A stretch of 64,000 bases of DNA from CAZHOV01 sp964534315 (GCA_964534315.1 CAZHOV010000009.1:1-64000), one strand, 5' to 3'; positions 16,355-26,213 are shown, counted from the stretch's first letter. Notes: generated from the sequence alone by a model not told the origin. Numbers and translations are program-made.

Positions 16355-17851
16355 TAAATAAACGGTCTCCTGCTGGAAATAATGCTGAAAGGAATTCAAC
16401 GTATCGATGGCTCCGGGAGGCTGATCGGGTAGCGAACGAGCTAAGAATAGTGCATCTTGCTCGATAGCAACTGTCTTCAAAAATAAATCGGCGGGTATTG
16501 GCGTAAGCTTAATATCAGCATCGTTGGCCCACACACTGAGCGATGGGGCAAAGGATTCTTCTTTTAGCGTGTAAATATTAATGGTGCCCTCGCCTTCGCG
16601 TTCTGCTCTTATTTCTTCAAAGATAGCCCGGGGCTTTTGATTATATTGTTCCAGTAACGGAATGACCAACAGCCAGTTAAAAAAGGTGAATAGCAAACCT
16701 GCACTTCCTATGCTGATGAGGGTGACCCGGAATTTCTTCATAAAGATGCCAATCACGCCAATAAATGATCCTACCCAATAAATGGCTCCGGCAGTGGCCG
16801 TACTGCTCAATCCAGCTTCGCGAAAGGAAGTTACCCCTTGTATGATGAACCAGATAGCAGCTATTAAAGCAAAAACCAAGTGCAAAATGGCGGTAGTTTG
16901 TACCCATGGGCTGTAAGGAAACCCTTCTTTAAAATAATTCTGAAGCTGTTTAGCCACCAAAAAAGCCAGGAAACATTGAAAGCCAAAAGTGCCAGATAAA
17001 AAAGAAGCTACCAGCAAACTAAAAAGGATGATGGACAGCTCTTCCTCTTTACGAACTTTACTTACCAATTCCCGTATTCCGGAAGGAAAAAAGGCGATCC
17101 AGGGTAAGATCCCGATAAGCATGTACAGCGGGTACCGGGCCAGGTTCTCCGCTTGAAAGTCGAAAATAGCACTTGGTAAATTTAGCGCGAATTTATCGGT
17201 AAAAAACAACACAGCAATAAGTACCATCCAAATAGGCAATAACCAAAGCCGGTCGAGCTGCTTACCCTGGGGATGCAAAAAGCGGAGCATCCCATATAAT
17301 ACCAAACTCCAGATGACCATAGAGACCGATAAGATCATCGCCCCCAGTAATAAGGATATCCAAACTCCAACCGACCATTTTATATGGGACTTCTTGAGAT
17401 AAAGGATCATAAAGAAGGAATGAAACGTGCCCACAGCGAATATCCAACTATCCGTTACCGCATATTTTGAAAGAAAAGGAAACAAAAGCGAACTAATGAG
17501 TACGATCACCCATAGCTTAGCCGTCGTTCGGCCAAAGAGTTGCCTGCCCCAATGCAGAATTCCCCAAAGCGAAAACAGGCTCAAGCCAATACTGACCAGC
17601 CGCATGAAAATGATATTAAAACCAAAATCCCTCCATACAATTGCCCCCAGCCACTCCGGAAGCAATGCCGGATAGTCTAAAGAAATGGGCTGATTAACCT
17701 GCTGCTCCATAGTTTGCATTTTCCAAAAGAAAAAAGACTCGTAGGGATCCAGCAGGCTGGTATAATGCGTCAAGACCAAAAGGTTGACCAGAAAGATAAG
17801 ACTAGATATGATGAGCAGGCTCAACAGGCCTGATGAAGATTTCTGTTCCAT
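16304..17851 (-). CDS. Multi-span membrane protein resembling GT-C (GT39/ArnT-like) glycosyltransferases
   Basis: The 515-residue protein has about ten to eleven membrane segments followed by a soluble C-terminal part (~400-515). The acidic motif soon after the first helix (LLDPYESFFFWKM), followed by YPALLPEWLGAIVWRDFG and FMRLVSIGLSLFSLWG, has the layout of GT-C enzymes that use polyprenyl-phosphate sugars. The classical catalytic acid is usually in such a first periplasmic loop, where D/E residues are present. The match is by topology rather than strong motifs, so the enzyme role is uncertain. The last 51 nt are antisense to the small membrane protein gene. Confidence 0.62.
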   Translation of the reverse strand: MEQKSSSGLLSLLIISSLIFLVNLLVLTHYTSLLDPYESFFFWKMQTMEQQVNQPISLDYPALLPEWLGAIVWRDFGFNIIFMRLVSIGLSLFSLWGILHWGRQLFGRTTAKLWVIVLISSLLFPFLSKYAVTDSWIFAVGTFHSFFMILYLKKSHIKWSVGVWISLLLGAMILSVSMVIWSLVLYGMLRFLHPQGKQLDRLWLLPIWMVLIAVLFFTDKFALNLPSAIFDFQAENLARYPLYMLIGILPWIAFFPSGIRELVSKVRKEEELSIILFSLLVASFLSGTFGFQCFLAFLVAKQLQNYFKEGFPYSPWVQTTAILHLVFALIAAIWFIIQGVTSFREAGLSSTATAGAIYWVGSFIGVIGIFMKKFRVTLISIGSAGLLFTFFNWLLVIPLLEQYNQKPRAIFEEIRAEREGEGTINIYTLKEESFAPSLSVWANDADIKLTPIPADLFLKTVAIEQDALFLARSLPDQPPGAIDTLNSFQHYFQQETVYLLKIQKDNVEDNEDNNN

Positions 17852-18050
17852 ACACCACGCATGTTTGGTTTACCGGTTTTGAGCAAGTAACAAAGATAGC
17901 TATTCGACACGGCCAAGGTCGTATTCTTCCGGTGGATTAAATGTTATTGAAACGTTAAAATGACGGAAATATGACAAAGTGATGATCTGGAGAAATGCCC
18001 TCGGCGTATGTATGTCGAATTTTAATTGATCACAAAAAAACATTTTAATC

Positions 18051-18683
18051 ATGAAAAAATTACTGACTTCTTTATTGATTCTATTCTTTTATCTTTTGAC
18101 AAATTCGCTCTTGGCCCAAAATGACCATTCTACAAGAGGGTTCCTCGGTATTTATTCTAACCACCTTTCGGAGGAAAAAGCAGAGATCCTAAATTTCAAT
18201 AACCAATATGGAAGTTATGTAACGAGTATCATAGGCAATACTACAGCTCAAAAAGAGGGGATACTACCCTTTGACTACATTTATGGCCTCAATGAATATC
18301 GAACAAATGAAGAAGATGATTTAACCGATCTGCTTCGCAAATTTCAACCAGGAGAAGAAGTAGTAGTGTATTACAATAGAAAAGGCCAGGAGAGGACCAA
18401 AAGAGTGACCCTTGGAACTCAGCAGGATGCAGACCATGACAATAAATCAACCAATGAGGAATCTTTTTTAGGAATTGCGCAGCGTCACGATAAATTACCC
18501 AAAGCACTGGCCTATGGTGTTCCCGTATCCATAGTGGATAACAGTACCGCCGAGGCCATTGGTATGGAAAATGGTGACGTGATTCTAAAGATCAATGAAA
18601 ATCCGATGATTGACTGGCATGATGTTTCTACTGCTATCGATAATATTAATCCCGGAGAAAATATTGCGGTCGATCTTATTTAA
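18051..18683 (+). CDS. Secreted PDZ-domain protein, truncated inside the second PDZ domain
   Basis: The 210-residue product has a signal peptide (~1-22, ending LLAQ) and two PDZ-like modules. The first is about 28-115 (FLGIYSNHLS, GNTTAQKEGILPFDYIYGLN, FQPGEEVVVYYNRKGQERTKRVTLG). The second is about 140-210 (FLGIAQRHDK, STAEAIGMENGDVILKINENP, INPGENIAVDLI). Compared with the first, the second lacks its last strand: reading stops at TAA right after GENIAVDLI. A type IX sorting domain follows at once in another frame (18682-18894). The gene therefore looks like the remnant of a larger secreted protein after a deletion or recombination. Confidence 0.75.
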   Translation: MKKLLTSLLILFFYLLTNSLLAQNDHSTRGFLGIYSNHLSEEKAEILNFNNQYGSYVTSIIGNTTAQKEGILPFDYIYGLNEYRTNEEDDLTDLLRKFQPGEEVVVYYNRKGQERTKRVTLGTQQDADHDNKSTNEESFLGIAQRHDKLPKALAYGVPVSIVDNSTAEAIGMENGDVILKINENPMIDWHDVSTAIDNINPGENIAVDLI

Positions 18684-18894
18684 CCTGACGTTTGACCTAC
18701 CCAACGAAGGTGCTACCTCTATCCGTGTCTTCAACCGTCTCGGCAGATTGATCTACCAAAACGAACTCGATAATTTCTCCGGCTCCTTCCGCGACCAGAT
18801 CGACCTGTCCCGAAATGGCCCAGGCACCTATGTATTGTTGGTCCAGCAGGGAAATAAGTCGATCACGAAAAAGGTGGTCATTGTAAGGGCTTAA
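18682..18894 (+). pseudogene. Orphan type IX secretion C-terminal sorting domain, out of frame with the PDZ gene
   Basis: About 70 codons encode a complete-looking type A sorting domain: NLTFDLPNEGATSIRVFNRLGR, then LSRNGPGTYVLLVQQG and the final KKVVIVRA. It is one frame away from the upstream PDZ protein and has no start codon or signal peptide of its own. On its own it could not be exported. It probably was the C-terminus of the PDZ protein or of another gene joined here by recombination. Confidence 0.75.
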
Positions 18895-18927
18895 TCGTCA
18901 GGTAGGACCACGGAGACACAGAGGACA

Positions 18928-18984
18928 CAGAAGACCAGACAACCAGATCAGTCCTTCAGACTGATCTGGTTGTCTGGTCTTCTG
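18928..18984. repeat. Perfect 26-bp inverted repeat with 5-nt loop
   Basis: Bases 18928-18953 pair without mismatch with 18959-18984 around the loop CTTCA; the core arm reads GACCAGACAACCAGATCAG. It lies after the orphan sorting domain and 57 nt before the hydrolase ATG. A terminator is possible, but no T-run follows. Confidence 0.85.
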
Positions 18985-19041
18985 GTCCTCCGGTTCATAA
19001 ATTTTCATTACCTTTCATTTATTTTCAATTTTATTTCATTT

Positions 19042-20961
19042 ATGGCCATGAGACACGACCACCCTACTACGCTATTTTTACTATTATTTCTGATCTCTGT
19101 TATTCTACCCAAAGCGGTTTATTCCCAAAATGATGTTTGGGAAGAGCTGGAAGAAATTGCCATTGTAGACCAGAAGGTCATGATGCCCATGCGGGATGGA
19201 ATAAGATTGTGTACCGATATTTACCGGCCTAAAACAGAAGAGCCTGTACCGGTAATTTTCTCCCGAACGCCTTACAATTTTAATAGTTGGGGCAACGGGG
19301 AAAAACGGAGCAGGACAGCCCGAAGAGCCTTGGAAGCTGTAAAACGAGGCTATGCTTATGTGGTCCAGAATGAACGTGGCCGTTACTTTTCGGAAGGGGA
19401 ATGGGATATTTTGGGAATCCCCCTGACCGATGGTTATGACGCCTTTTCCTGGATGAAGGACCAATCCTGGTGTAATGGAAAGATTGGCACTTATGGATGC
19501 TCCTCCACTGCAGAGTGGCAAATGGCGGTTGCAGCGCTCGATCATCCGGCTCATGCGGCTATGGTGCCTATGGGTTATGGGGCAGGAGTAGGTCGCGTTG
19601 GAGACTATTACGAGCAGGGTAATTGGTACCGGGGCGGCGCACAGCAAATGTTGTTTACCGCCTGGTTATATGGGGTGGAGCATGATAAATTCAAACCCAG
19701 AATCCCTAAAGGCGCTACCCAGGAGGATTTGATCCGGATATCCAGGTTCTATGATCTGGCTCCCGAAAATCCCAAAGTAGATATGGCTGAGGCACTCGGG
19801 CATCTGCCTGTAACCGATATCATCAAAAATATCAATGGAAAAACGGAGATTTACGATAAAATGATCTTAAGAAAACCCAACGATCCTGCCTGGTACGAAG
19901 GGGGATTATATCACGATGATATGGGTTTTGGGGTGCCTAGTTTTTGGTTTTGCTCCTGGTATGACGTATCGATTAGTCCCAATTTAGCCTTATTCAACCA
20001 TGTCCGAAATAATATTGAAGACAAGGAAGTAGCTGATAACCAGTACTTAGTCATTGCCCCTACCCTACATTGCGCTTATACTCGAGCCACTGAAAATACG
20101 ATAGTTGGAGAACGGAGTGTCGGCGATGCCCGCCTGAATTATGACGAGCAGATCTATGCCTGGTTTGATCTTTGGTTGAAAGGAGCAGAAAATGATTTCA
20201 AAGAAAAGACACCAAGGGTACAATACTATACAATGGGGATGAATCAGTGGCAACAAGCAGACCAATGGCCGCCCGCAGATGCTGAAATGAAGACGTTTTA
20301 CTTATCGAGCGGAGGAAGCGCTAATAGTCTTTATGGAGACGGGCAACTCACCCCTACCCCACCCGATTCGGATACGCCCGAAGATCAGTTTACTTACGAC
20401 CCTATGAATCCGGTAATGTCTTATGGAGGCAATGTCTGCTGTACGGGCAATGCCATTAAGGCGGGGTCTTATGATCAACGCAAAATGGAGACCCGCCAGG
20501 ATATTTTAGTATACACTTCTGAACCCCTTAAAGAAGGTATTGAAGTGACTGGATTTATTGAAACCACTCTTTTTGTAGGCTCTGACGCAAAGGATACCGA
20601 CTTTACGATTAAGTTGATCGATGTATATCCAGATGGCCAGGCTTACAATTTGGATGAGACCATCCAGCGTGCCCGTTATCGAGAAGGGTATGATAAAGAG
20701 GTCTTTATGGAAGAAGGTAAGGTGTATAAATTAGAAATGACGCCCGTGGCTACGAGTAATTACTTTGCCAAGGGCCACCAGATCAGAATTGAAGTATCCA
20801 GTAGTAATTTTCCAAGATTCACCAGAAATCTGAATACCGGCGGCAATAATTTTGATGAGAAAGAGGGTGTGGTGGCACGTAATAAGGTTTTTCATAGTGC
20901 GGAGTATCCATCTCAGATTCGGTTGCCGGTCGTGAAGCGGATTGCTTCTTCTTCCCGGTAA
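19042..20961 (+). CDS. Secreted CocE/NonD family hydrolase (X-Pro dipeptidyl-peptidase S15 superfamily)
   Basis: From the ATG at 19042 the protein has 639 residues with a signal peptide (LFLLLFLISVILPKAVYSQ). The alpha/beta-hydrolase core shows DGIRLCTDIYRP, VQNERGRYFSEG and the nucleophile elbow GTYGCSSTAEWQ, where a Ser of GCSS is the likely nucleophile. The acidic and His members are probably in the FCSWYDVSISP and PTLHCAYT regions. A C-terminal jelly-roll PepX_C-type domain (~400-639) follows. The family cleaves esters or amides, including cocaine-esterase-like and glutaryl-acylase-like activities; the substrate here is unknown. A TTG at 18970 is in frame but would place extra residues ahead of the signal peptide. 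Confidence 0.9.
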   Translation: MAMRHDHPTTLFLLLFLISVILPKAVYSQNDVWEELEEIAIVDQKVMMPMRDGIRLCTDIYRPKTEEPVPVIFSRTPYNFNSWGNGEKRSRTARRALEAVKRGYAYVVQNERGRYFSEGEWDILGIPLTDGYDAFSWMKDQSWCNGKIGTYGCSSTAEWQMAVAALDHPAHAAMVPMGYGAGVGRVGDYYEQGNWYRGGAQQMLFTAWLYGVEHDKFKPRIPKGATQEDLIRISRFYDLAPENPKVDMAEALGHLPVTDIIKNINGKTEIYDKMILRKPNDPAWYEGGLYHDDMGFGVPSFWFCSWYDVSISPNLALFNHVRNNIEDKEVADNQYLVIAPTLHCAYTRATENTIVGERSVGDARLNYDEQIYAWFDLWLKGAENDFKEKTPRVQYYTMGMNQWQQADQWPPADAEMKTFYLSSGGSANSLYGDGQLTPTPPDSDTPEDQFTYDPMNPVMSYGGNVCCTGNAIKAGSYDQRKMETRQDILVYTSEPLKEGIEVTGFIETTLFVGSDAKDTDFTIKLIDVYPDGQAYNLDETIQRARYREGYDKEVFMEEGKVYKLEMTPVATSNYFAKGHQIRIEVSSSNFPRFTRNLNTGGNNFDEKEGVVARNKVFHSAEYPSQIRLPVVKRIASSSR

Positions 20962-20981
20962 AGTGGTTGAACGATGAATTT

Positions 20982-21040
20982 GAAAAGGCCAGAGGCCTTG
21001 TGAATTGGGTTAGCGGACGAAGACGTCCGCACCAACATGT
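20982..21040 (+). repeat. Hairpin-rich intergenic segment, possible copy of a dispersed repeat
   Basis: AGGCC and GGCCT form a short hairpin at ~20986-20998, then GCGGACG/CGTCCGC form a 7-bp hairpin (21013-21030). A similar order of AAAAGGCC, GGCCT, ATTGGGTT and CGGAC occurs on the minus strand at ~29230-29300. Confidence 0.45.
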
Positions 21041-21046
21041 TGTCGT

Positions 21047-21086
21047 TCCTCTTGTCCTCTTGTCCTCTTGTCCTCTTGTCCTCTTG
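21047..21086. repeat. Octamer tandem array, unit TCCTCTTG, 5 units
   Basis: Five identical 8-nt units follow the hairpin-rich segment. The array lies between the CocE-like hydrolase and the SnoaL-like gene. Confidence 0.9.
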
Positions 21087-21178
21087 TCAAATTTCCAAAA
21101 AAATCTTCCCGTCCGTCAAACCTTTTTGACTTTCTTTAGTTTTATTGTCATTACATTAAATGTATAAACACTAAAATT

Positions 21179-21535
21179 ATGACCTATTTAGAGAAAGCAC
21201 AAGACATTTACAACAAAATTGGCCAGGGCCAACTATTAGAAGCATTTGATCAGTACTACGCGGACAATGTAGTCATGACCGAACCTACCGGTACCCGTGA
21301 AGGCAAGCCTGCTTGCCGGGATTACGAGCAACAATTTTTGGACAATCTACAGGAAGTACACGGATTGGAAGTACGCAATATCGGATCTGACGAAGAAAAC
21401 GGGACTACCTTTGTAGAGAATATGATGGATGTTACTTTCAAAGATGGCAACCGCGTGCAAATGGAACAAGTAGCGGTGCAGAAGTGGGAAGGCGACCAGA
21501 TTGTACACGAGCGTTTTTACTATGACAGAGGGTAG
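21179..21535 (+). CDS. SnoaL/NTF2-fold protein
   Basis: The 118-residue protein fits the NTF2-like (SnoaL) fold: an N-terminal helix pair LEKAQDIYNKIGQGQLLEAFDQYYADNVVMTEP, then helix and strands ending in QKWEGDQIVHERFYYD. Such domains are small cone-shaped barrels that bind or isomerise small hydrophobic molecules, or act only as binding modules. No catalytic set can be assigned. It stands alone between an octamer array and a terminator. It has no signal peptide. Confidence 0.82.
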   Translation: MTYLEKAQDIYNKIGQGQLLEAFDQYYADNVVMTEPTGTREGKPACRDYEQQFLDNLQEVHGLEVRNIGSDEENGTTFVENMMDVTFKDGNRVQMEQVAVQKWEGDQIVHERFYYDRG

Positions 21536-21704
21536 GACAATGTCCTTCCAGCTTAAACGCAAAATTACCTGAATTCAATGAATAGCGGATTAAAAAGAGT
21601 GAAAAGTAATGAAATTGCTGCTGAATTTATCAATGATCCGCAATTCTAAATCCTTTAGATTTCATGAGTTTTTAAGAGGTAGATATTAAAAAAAGTTTCA
21701 ATAA

Positions 21705-21738
21705 AAAGGGCGATGCCGGGAGGTGTCGCTCTTTTTTT
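21705..21738 (+). terminator. Rho-independent terminator after the SnoaL-like gene
   Basis: AGGGCGA near 21707-21713 pairs with TCGCTCT (one G-T pair) before a run of seven T. It lies about 170 nt after the SnoaL stop and before the hybrid kinase gene. Confidence 0.7.
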
Positions 21739-21791
21739 GTTAAATTTTTTTATTTTTAGGATATATGAGCCAAATGTAAAATATCCAGGTT

Positions 21792-24700
21792 ATGAACCTG
21801 AGAAAATCAATTATTATTGTATTATTCCTCTTACTCCAATTTTCTTGTTCAAAACAGGACCCTCCTTTATTTTATGAAAGTCCTCAGAAGCCTCTGGCCA
21901 GAGCTACTCTAAAACCAGGAAAAACAATCCAAATCCAAGGCAAAAAAATTAATTCAGATAGTTTACCAAAACCATCTTATATTAAGATAAAGGAGACGCC
22001 AATTACTATTTCCCTATCAAGTAATACGTATACCTTAAAAGTTCCTGAAAAGATTCCTCTTCCTAAGGATTTGGCTGTGATCACCCCAGGCCAAAATGGA
22101 GTTCCTATTCCTAAAATGGATACGTTGATTGGAGAAGTATTTCTTGTTTCGCAACCTGAACCTACTAGCGCACCACCTCTTCAATTTAAAAACTTTACTG
22201 AATCTGAATTTCAATTTTTTGACCTTAACCTCGGACAAGGGTCTACCGCTGTTCGAAAAATTTTGGAAGACAACCGAGAACATCTGTGGTTTTGTACTCG
22301 GAAAGGTATTATCCGGTACGATGGTAAGAATTTTTGGTTTTATGAGGAGAAGCAAGGTTTAAAGGGCAAAGGATTATTTGGAATCTTTGAGGATAGCAGC
22401 GGGAATATTTGGCTTACTAATATAGGTAACTATCAGTTAATCAAATATGATGGTCATGCCTTTACTCACTACAAACTGAAAAAAGAGCTAAACTTTTCTT
22501 TCGTAAGAACATTTGCAGAAGATTCAAAAGGACACTTATGGTTTGGAGGAGATGCAGGCGCCATAAAATTTAAATCATTAGAAAACGGAAAGGATGGTCT
22601 GATCACCTATTATTCAAAAGAACATGGCTTAATTGATAATCATATTATAAATATACTATTCGACAAAAAGGAAAACCTCTGGTTTGGAACCACTAAGGGA
22701 ATAACTAAATATGATGGCAAGAGCTTTACCTCCTTTGGGAAGAAAGAGGGTTTAGTTTCAGAACTTATATGGTCTATGGCGGAGGATTCGTATGGCGATC
22801 TTTGGTTTGGAACCTATAGTGGATTAGTAAGATTTGACGGTACCTACATTTATAATTTTACCCAAAAAGAGGGAATCAATGATCACGGTATTGAATGTAT
22901 CATAGAGGATAATTCAGGTAATTTATGGGTTGCTCCGCGGAACAGTTATGTAGGAACAGGCGTAAGTAAAATCAATTTAAAGGCGGTTAGAGAACACCGT
23001 TCAGTAAACTATATGCATTTCACGGAAGAAAATGGGTTAAGTAGTAATTCTGTAAATTATATCCTGGAGGATAGCCAAGGGAGCATATGGTTTGCAACCT
23101 CAAATGGAATAAGTAGATTAAACACTAATAGGATTTCAAGTTTTTCAAGATCAGATGGGCTAAAAATCGGGCAGAGGCTTTCATCCATAGCTGAAGATCA
23201 TAATGGTCGTCTATTAATAGGCACGTGGGGAAATCATTTGTACAGATTTGACGAAAACAAATTTGACCAATTTAAGGAGGTAATGGGAGGCAGCGTAATT
23301 AATAAAATTGTACCTGATCAGAAGGGCATTTTTTGGATTGATGCAGCCGGAAAGGGTTTATACCAACTAATTTTTAATCATGCTAATAATGAAATAGAAC
23401 GTCGCCTTTTTACAAAGGAAAATGGCTTATTAACTAATTCAGCCTATCCTATTTTTATTGATAGAAGTGGAATCTTATGGTTAAAAAATTCTAGACGTGG
23501 ATTTAGTTATTTTGATGGAAAAAGTTTTACGCATTTTGATCTGGATATATTCAAGCAGTATCACATTATAACAATCATCGAAGATAAGAATGGAAATATT
23601 TGGATCGGGACATTTGGAGGAGGTATTTATTTTTTCAAAGTATTACCGGATCGAGTATCTGGAGAGCTTACCCAATTTTCACCGAAAGAAGGTTTGGTAG
23701 GAGATAAGGTACTTTCTATAATTGAAGCAAAAAACGGAGACATATGGGTTGGAACGAATTCTGGAATAAACAGAATTCAATTAAATGAACTTGGTTTGCC
23801 TGTGGCAGTTGAGCATATTTCGACCAAGGATGGCCTCTCTTCACAAATAGCAAGAAGACTAATTGAAGATAATAATGGGAATATCTGGGTTGCAGGTCAC
23901 AATGTGATTAGCCTGATTACTTCTAATCAAGAAACAAAAAAAACCAAGTTAAATAATTTAGGAGTTCGAATTCTAAATTTTAAACACAAAGATGGGTTAA
24001 TTGGAAAAGATTTCGAGTCTTATTGTTTAACAAAAAGAAACCGGCTTTGGCTGACAGGAAACGAAGGCTTAAATCTTATTGATTTGAACAAATTCAAGAT
24101 TCCATCTAATTCACCAAAGATTTTTCTGGCTAATATTGAAATTAATCAAAAGTGTATAGATTACTTAAAACTGAAAAACGTTGATAACAATTCCTCCTTA
24201 CCGTTTGAAGGAGCATTAAAAAATTCAATCGATTCCATTTCTTCATTTTTTAATTATCCAATTCAACCTACTTTACCTTATTATTTGAATCATTTAAGTT
24301 TTCACTTTTCAGCCACCGATTGGAATGCCCCAAATGACGTTCAATATAGTTTCTTTTTAGAGGGTTTAGATGATCAATGGAGCTCCCTCAAAACAGATCC
24401 TCAAATTGAATACCGAAATTTAACTTCTGGCCGTTACACGCTTTATGCAAAAGCTATTGGTAAAGCCCAGATTTGGAGTACTCCTATTGAATATACTTTC
24501 ACCATTCAGCCTCCCTGGTGGCATACTTGGTGGGCTTACAGCCTTTATATATTAGCCTTGGGAGGAATATTGTATTTCTTTTGGGATTATGAATTAAAGC
24601 GTAGATTAGCAAAATCAGAAGCTAATCGATTAAAAGAACTGGACAGTATAAAAACCCAACTTTATACCAATATCACTCATGAATTTCGCACGCCCCTTAC

Positions 24701-26213
24701 CATCATTAATGGAATAGCGGAGCAGTTAGAAAATAGCGTCAGCCAATCCGCTAAAGAAGGATTAAAAATGATTAAAAGAAATGGCCGGCAATTGCTCTCC
24801 CTTGTCAACCAAATGCTTGATCTTTCTAAATTAGAGGCTGGCTCGCTTCCCGTAAATAAAATCCGGGGAGATATCATCCCTTTTCTTCGATATCTTTTAG
24901 AATCTTTTCATAGTTATGTTGCCACCAAAAATTTGAACCTCGATTTTCAAACTGAATTCGACCAGTACATGGTAGATTATGACCCAGAGAAAATAGCTCA
25001 AATAGTAACCAATCTATTTTCTAATGCTATTAAGTTCACGCCCAACCAAGGTTCTATCATTTTTCAGGTGAATGAAGTTAATAAAGATCATGCTACTTTT
25101 TTACAACTGACAGTCACAGACTCAGGAGTGGGTATCCCTAAAGAGCGGCTCCCTCACATTTTTGACCGGTTTTATCAGGCGGACAGTTCTTCTACCAGGG
25201 TAGGAGAAGGTACAGGAATAGGTCTTGCCCTTACTAAAAGTTTAGTAAATCTATTAGACGGTTCTATCTCGGTAAGGAGCACATTGGGCGAAGGTACTAC
25301 TTTCACGGTATTACTTCCTGCCGAAAGAAATGCCTCTTCTCCTACCGCTTTAGCCACTGATAATCAACTCGTTTCTGAGATGGTGACATTAGAAATAGCG
25401 GGCTCAATTGAAACGGAATCGGGAGATGCAGACCACCAAAATATAGGTTCTGACAAACCCATTTTACTAGTTATTGAAGATAATCGAGATGTAATTCAAT
25501 ACATCAAAACCTGCCTTGAACCTCATTACCAACTCATTACTGCATTAAATGGGAAGCTAGGAATTGAAACAGCTATTGAAAAGATTCCAGACATTATCAT
25601 AAGCGATGTCATGATGCCTGAAAAAGACGGATTTGAAGTCTGTGATACCTTAAAAAATGATGAGCGAACCAGTCATATTCCTATTGTCATGCTAACCGCA
25701 AAGGCAGATATCCAATCAAAAATCGCTGGTTTAAAAAGAGGCGCTGACGCTTATCTCCCAAAGCCCTTCCATAAAGAGGAACTCCTCGTTCAGCTTGAAA
25801 ATCTCATTAAACTTCGTAAGAAATTACAGAGCAGATACAAACAGTTGATTCCTGAAGTCCCGGCAGCTGATGTTTCTACTCAAATTGAAGATGCCTTCCT
25901 TTTGAAGATGCGCTCTATTGTTGAGGATAACCTCACTAATACTCATTTTTCTGTTGAGCTTTTTGCAAGGAAGGCAAATATGAGTAGAATACAATTATTC
26001 CGAAAAATAAAAGCATTAACCAACCGGTCTCCTTCTATTTTTATCCGGTCTATTCGGTTGGAGCACGGCAAAAAATTGCTTTTAACCACAGAATTGAATA
26101 TTTCAGAGATTGCGTATGATGTGGGGTTTAGCGATCCTGCTTTTTTTTCTAGGATGTTTAAAAACGAATTCGGTAAAACTCCTTCAGATTATAGAACCTC
26201 AATAGGTAAATGA
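21792..26213 (+). CDS. Hybrid two-component system protein (one-protein sensor kinase and AraC-type regulator)
   Basis: The 1473-residue protein contains a full signalling path. It starts with a lipoprotein-like signal (LLLQFSCSK) and two-component-regulator propeller repeats (~140-790, repeated SxGxLWFGTxxGLxRYDG). A Y_Y_Y domain (~810-900) and a membrane segment (~905-930) follow. Next come a HisKA domain with His963 in THEFRTPL, an HATPase domain (NLFSNAIKFT, GTGIGLAL), a receiver domain with Asp1272 in IISDVMMP, and a C-terminal AraC HTH (~1377-1473). Such proteins usually sense oligosaccharides in the periplasm and switch on nearby utilisation genes. No SusC/SusD pair is beside it; the next gene encodes a secreted protein. 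The gene looks more AT-rich than its neighbours. A lipobox on a membrane-spanning kinase is unusual. Confidence 0.93.
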   Translation: MNLRKSIIIVLFLLLQFSCSKQDPPLFYESPQKPLARATLKPGKTIQIQGKKINSDSLPKPSYIKIKETPITISLSSNTYTLKVPEKIPLPKDLAVITPGQNGVPIPKMDTLIGEVFLVSQPEPTSAPPLQFKNFTESEFQFFDLNLGQGSTAVRKILEDNREHLWFCTRKGIIRYDGKNFWFYEEKQGLKGKGLFGIFEDSSGNIWLTNIGNYQLIKYDGHAFTHYKLKKELNFSFVRTFAEDSKGHLWFGGDAGAIKFKSLENGKDGLITYYSKEHGLIDNHIINILFDKKENLWFGTTKGITKYDGKSFTSFGKKEGLVSELIWSMAEDSYGDLWFGTYSGLVRFDGTYIYNFTQKEGINDHGIECIIEDNSGNLWVAPRNSYVGTGVSKINLKAVREHRSVNYMHFTEENGLSSNSVNYILEDSQGSIWFATSNGISRLNTNRISSFSRSDGLKIGQRLSSIAEDHNGRLLIGTWGNHLYRFDENKFDQFKEVMGGSVINKIVPDQKGIFWIDAAGKGLYQLIFNHANNEIERRLFTKENGLLTNSAYPIFIDRSGILWLKNSRRGFSYFDGKSFTHFDLDIFKQYHIITIIEDKNGNIWIGTFGGGIYFFKVLPDRVSGELTQFSPKEGLVGDKVLSIIEAKNGDIWVGTNSGINRIQLNELGLPVAVEHISTKDGLSSQIARRLIEDNNGNIWVAGHNVISLITSNQETKKTKLNNLGVRILNFKHKDGLIGKDFESYCLTKRNRLWLTGNEGLNLIDLNKFKIPSNSPKIFLANIEINQKCIDYLKLKNVDNNSSLPFEGALKNSIDSISSFFNYPIQPTLPYYLNHLSFHFSATDWNAPNDVQYSFFLEGLDDQWSSLKTDPQIEYRNLTSGRYTLYAKAIGKAQIWSTPIEYTFTIQPPWWHTWWAYSLYILALGGILYFFWDYELKRRLAKSEANRLKELDSIKTQLYTNITHEFRTPLTIINGIAEQLENSVSQSAKEGLKMIKRNGRQLLSLVNQMLDLSKLEAGSLPVNKIRGDIIPFLRYLLESFHSYVATKNLNLDFQTEFDQYMVDYDPEKIAQIVTNLFSNAIKFTPNQGSIIFQVNEVNKDHATFLQLTVTDSGVGIPKERLPHIFDRFYQADSSSTRVGEGTGIGLALTKSLVNLLDGSISVRSTLGEGTTFTVLLPAERNASSPTALATDNQLVSEMVTLEIAGSIETESGDADHQNIGSDKPILLVIEDNRDVIQYIKTCLEPHYQLITALNGKLGIETAIEKIPDIIISDVMMPEKDGFEVCDTLKNDERTSHIPIVMLTAKADIQSKIAGLKRGADAYLPKPFHKEELLVQLENLIKLRKKLQSRYKQLIPEVPAADVSTQIEDAFLLKMRSIVEDNLTNTHFSVELFARKANMSRIQLFRKIKALTNRSPSIFIRSIRLEHGKKLLLTTELNISEIAYDVGFSDPAFFSRMFKNEFGKTPSDYRTSIGK

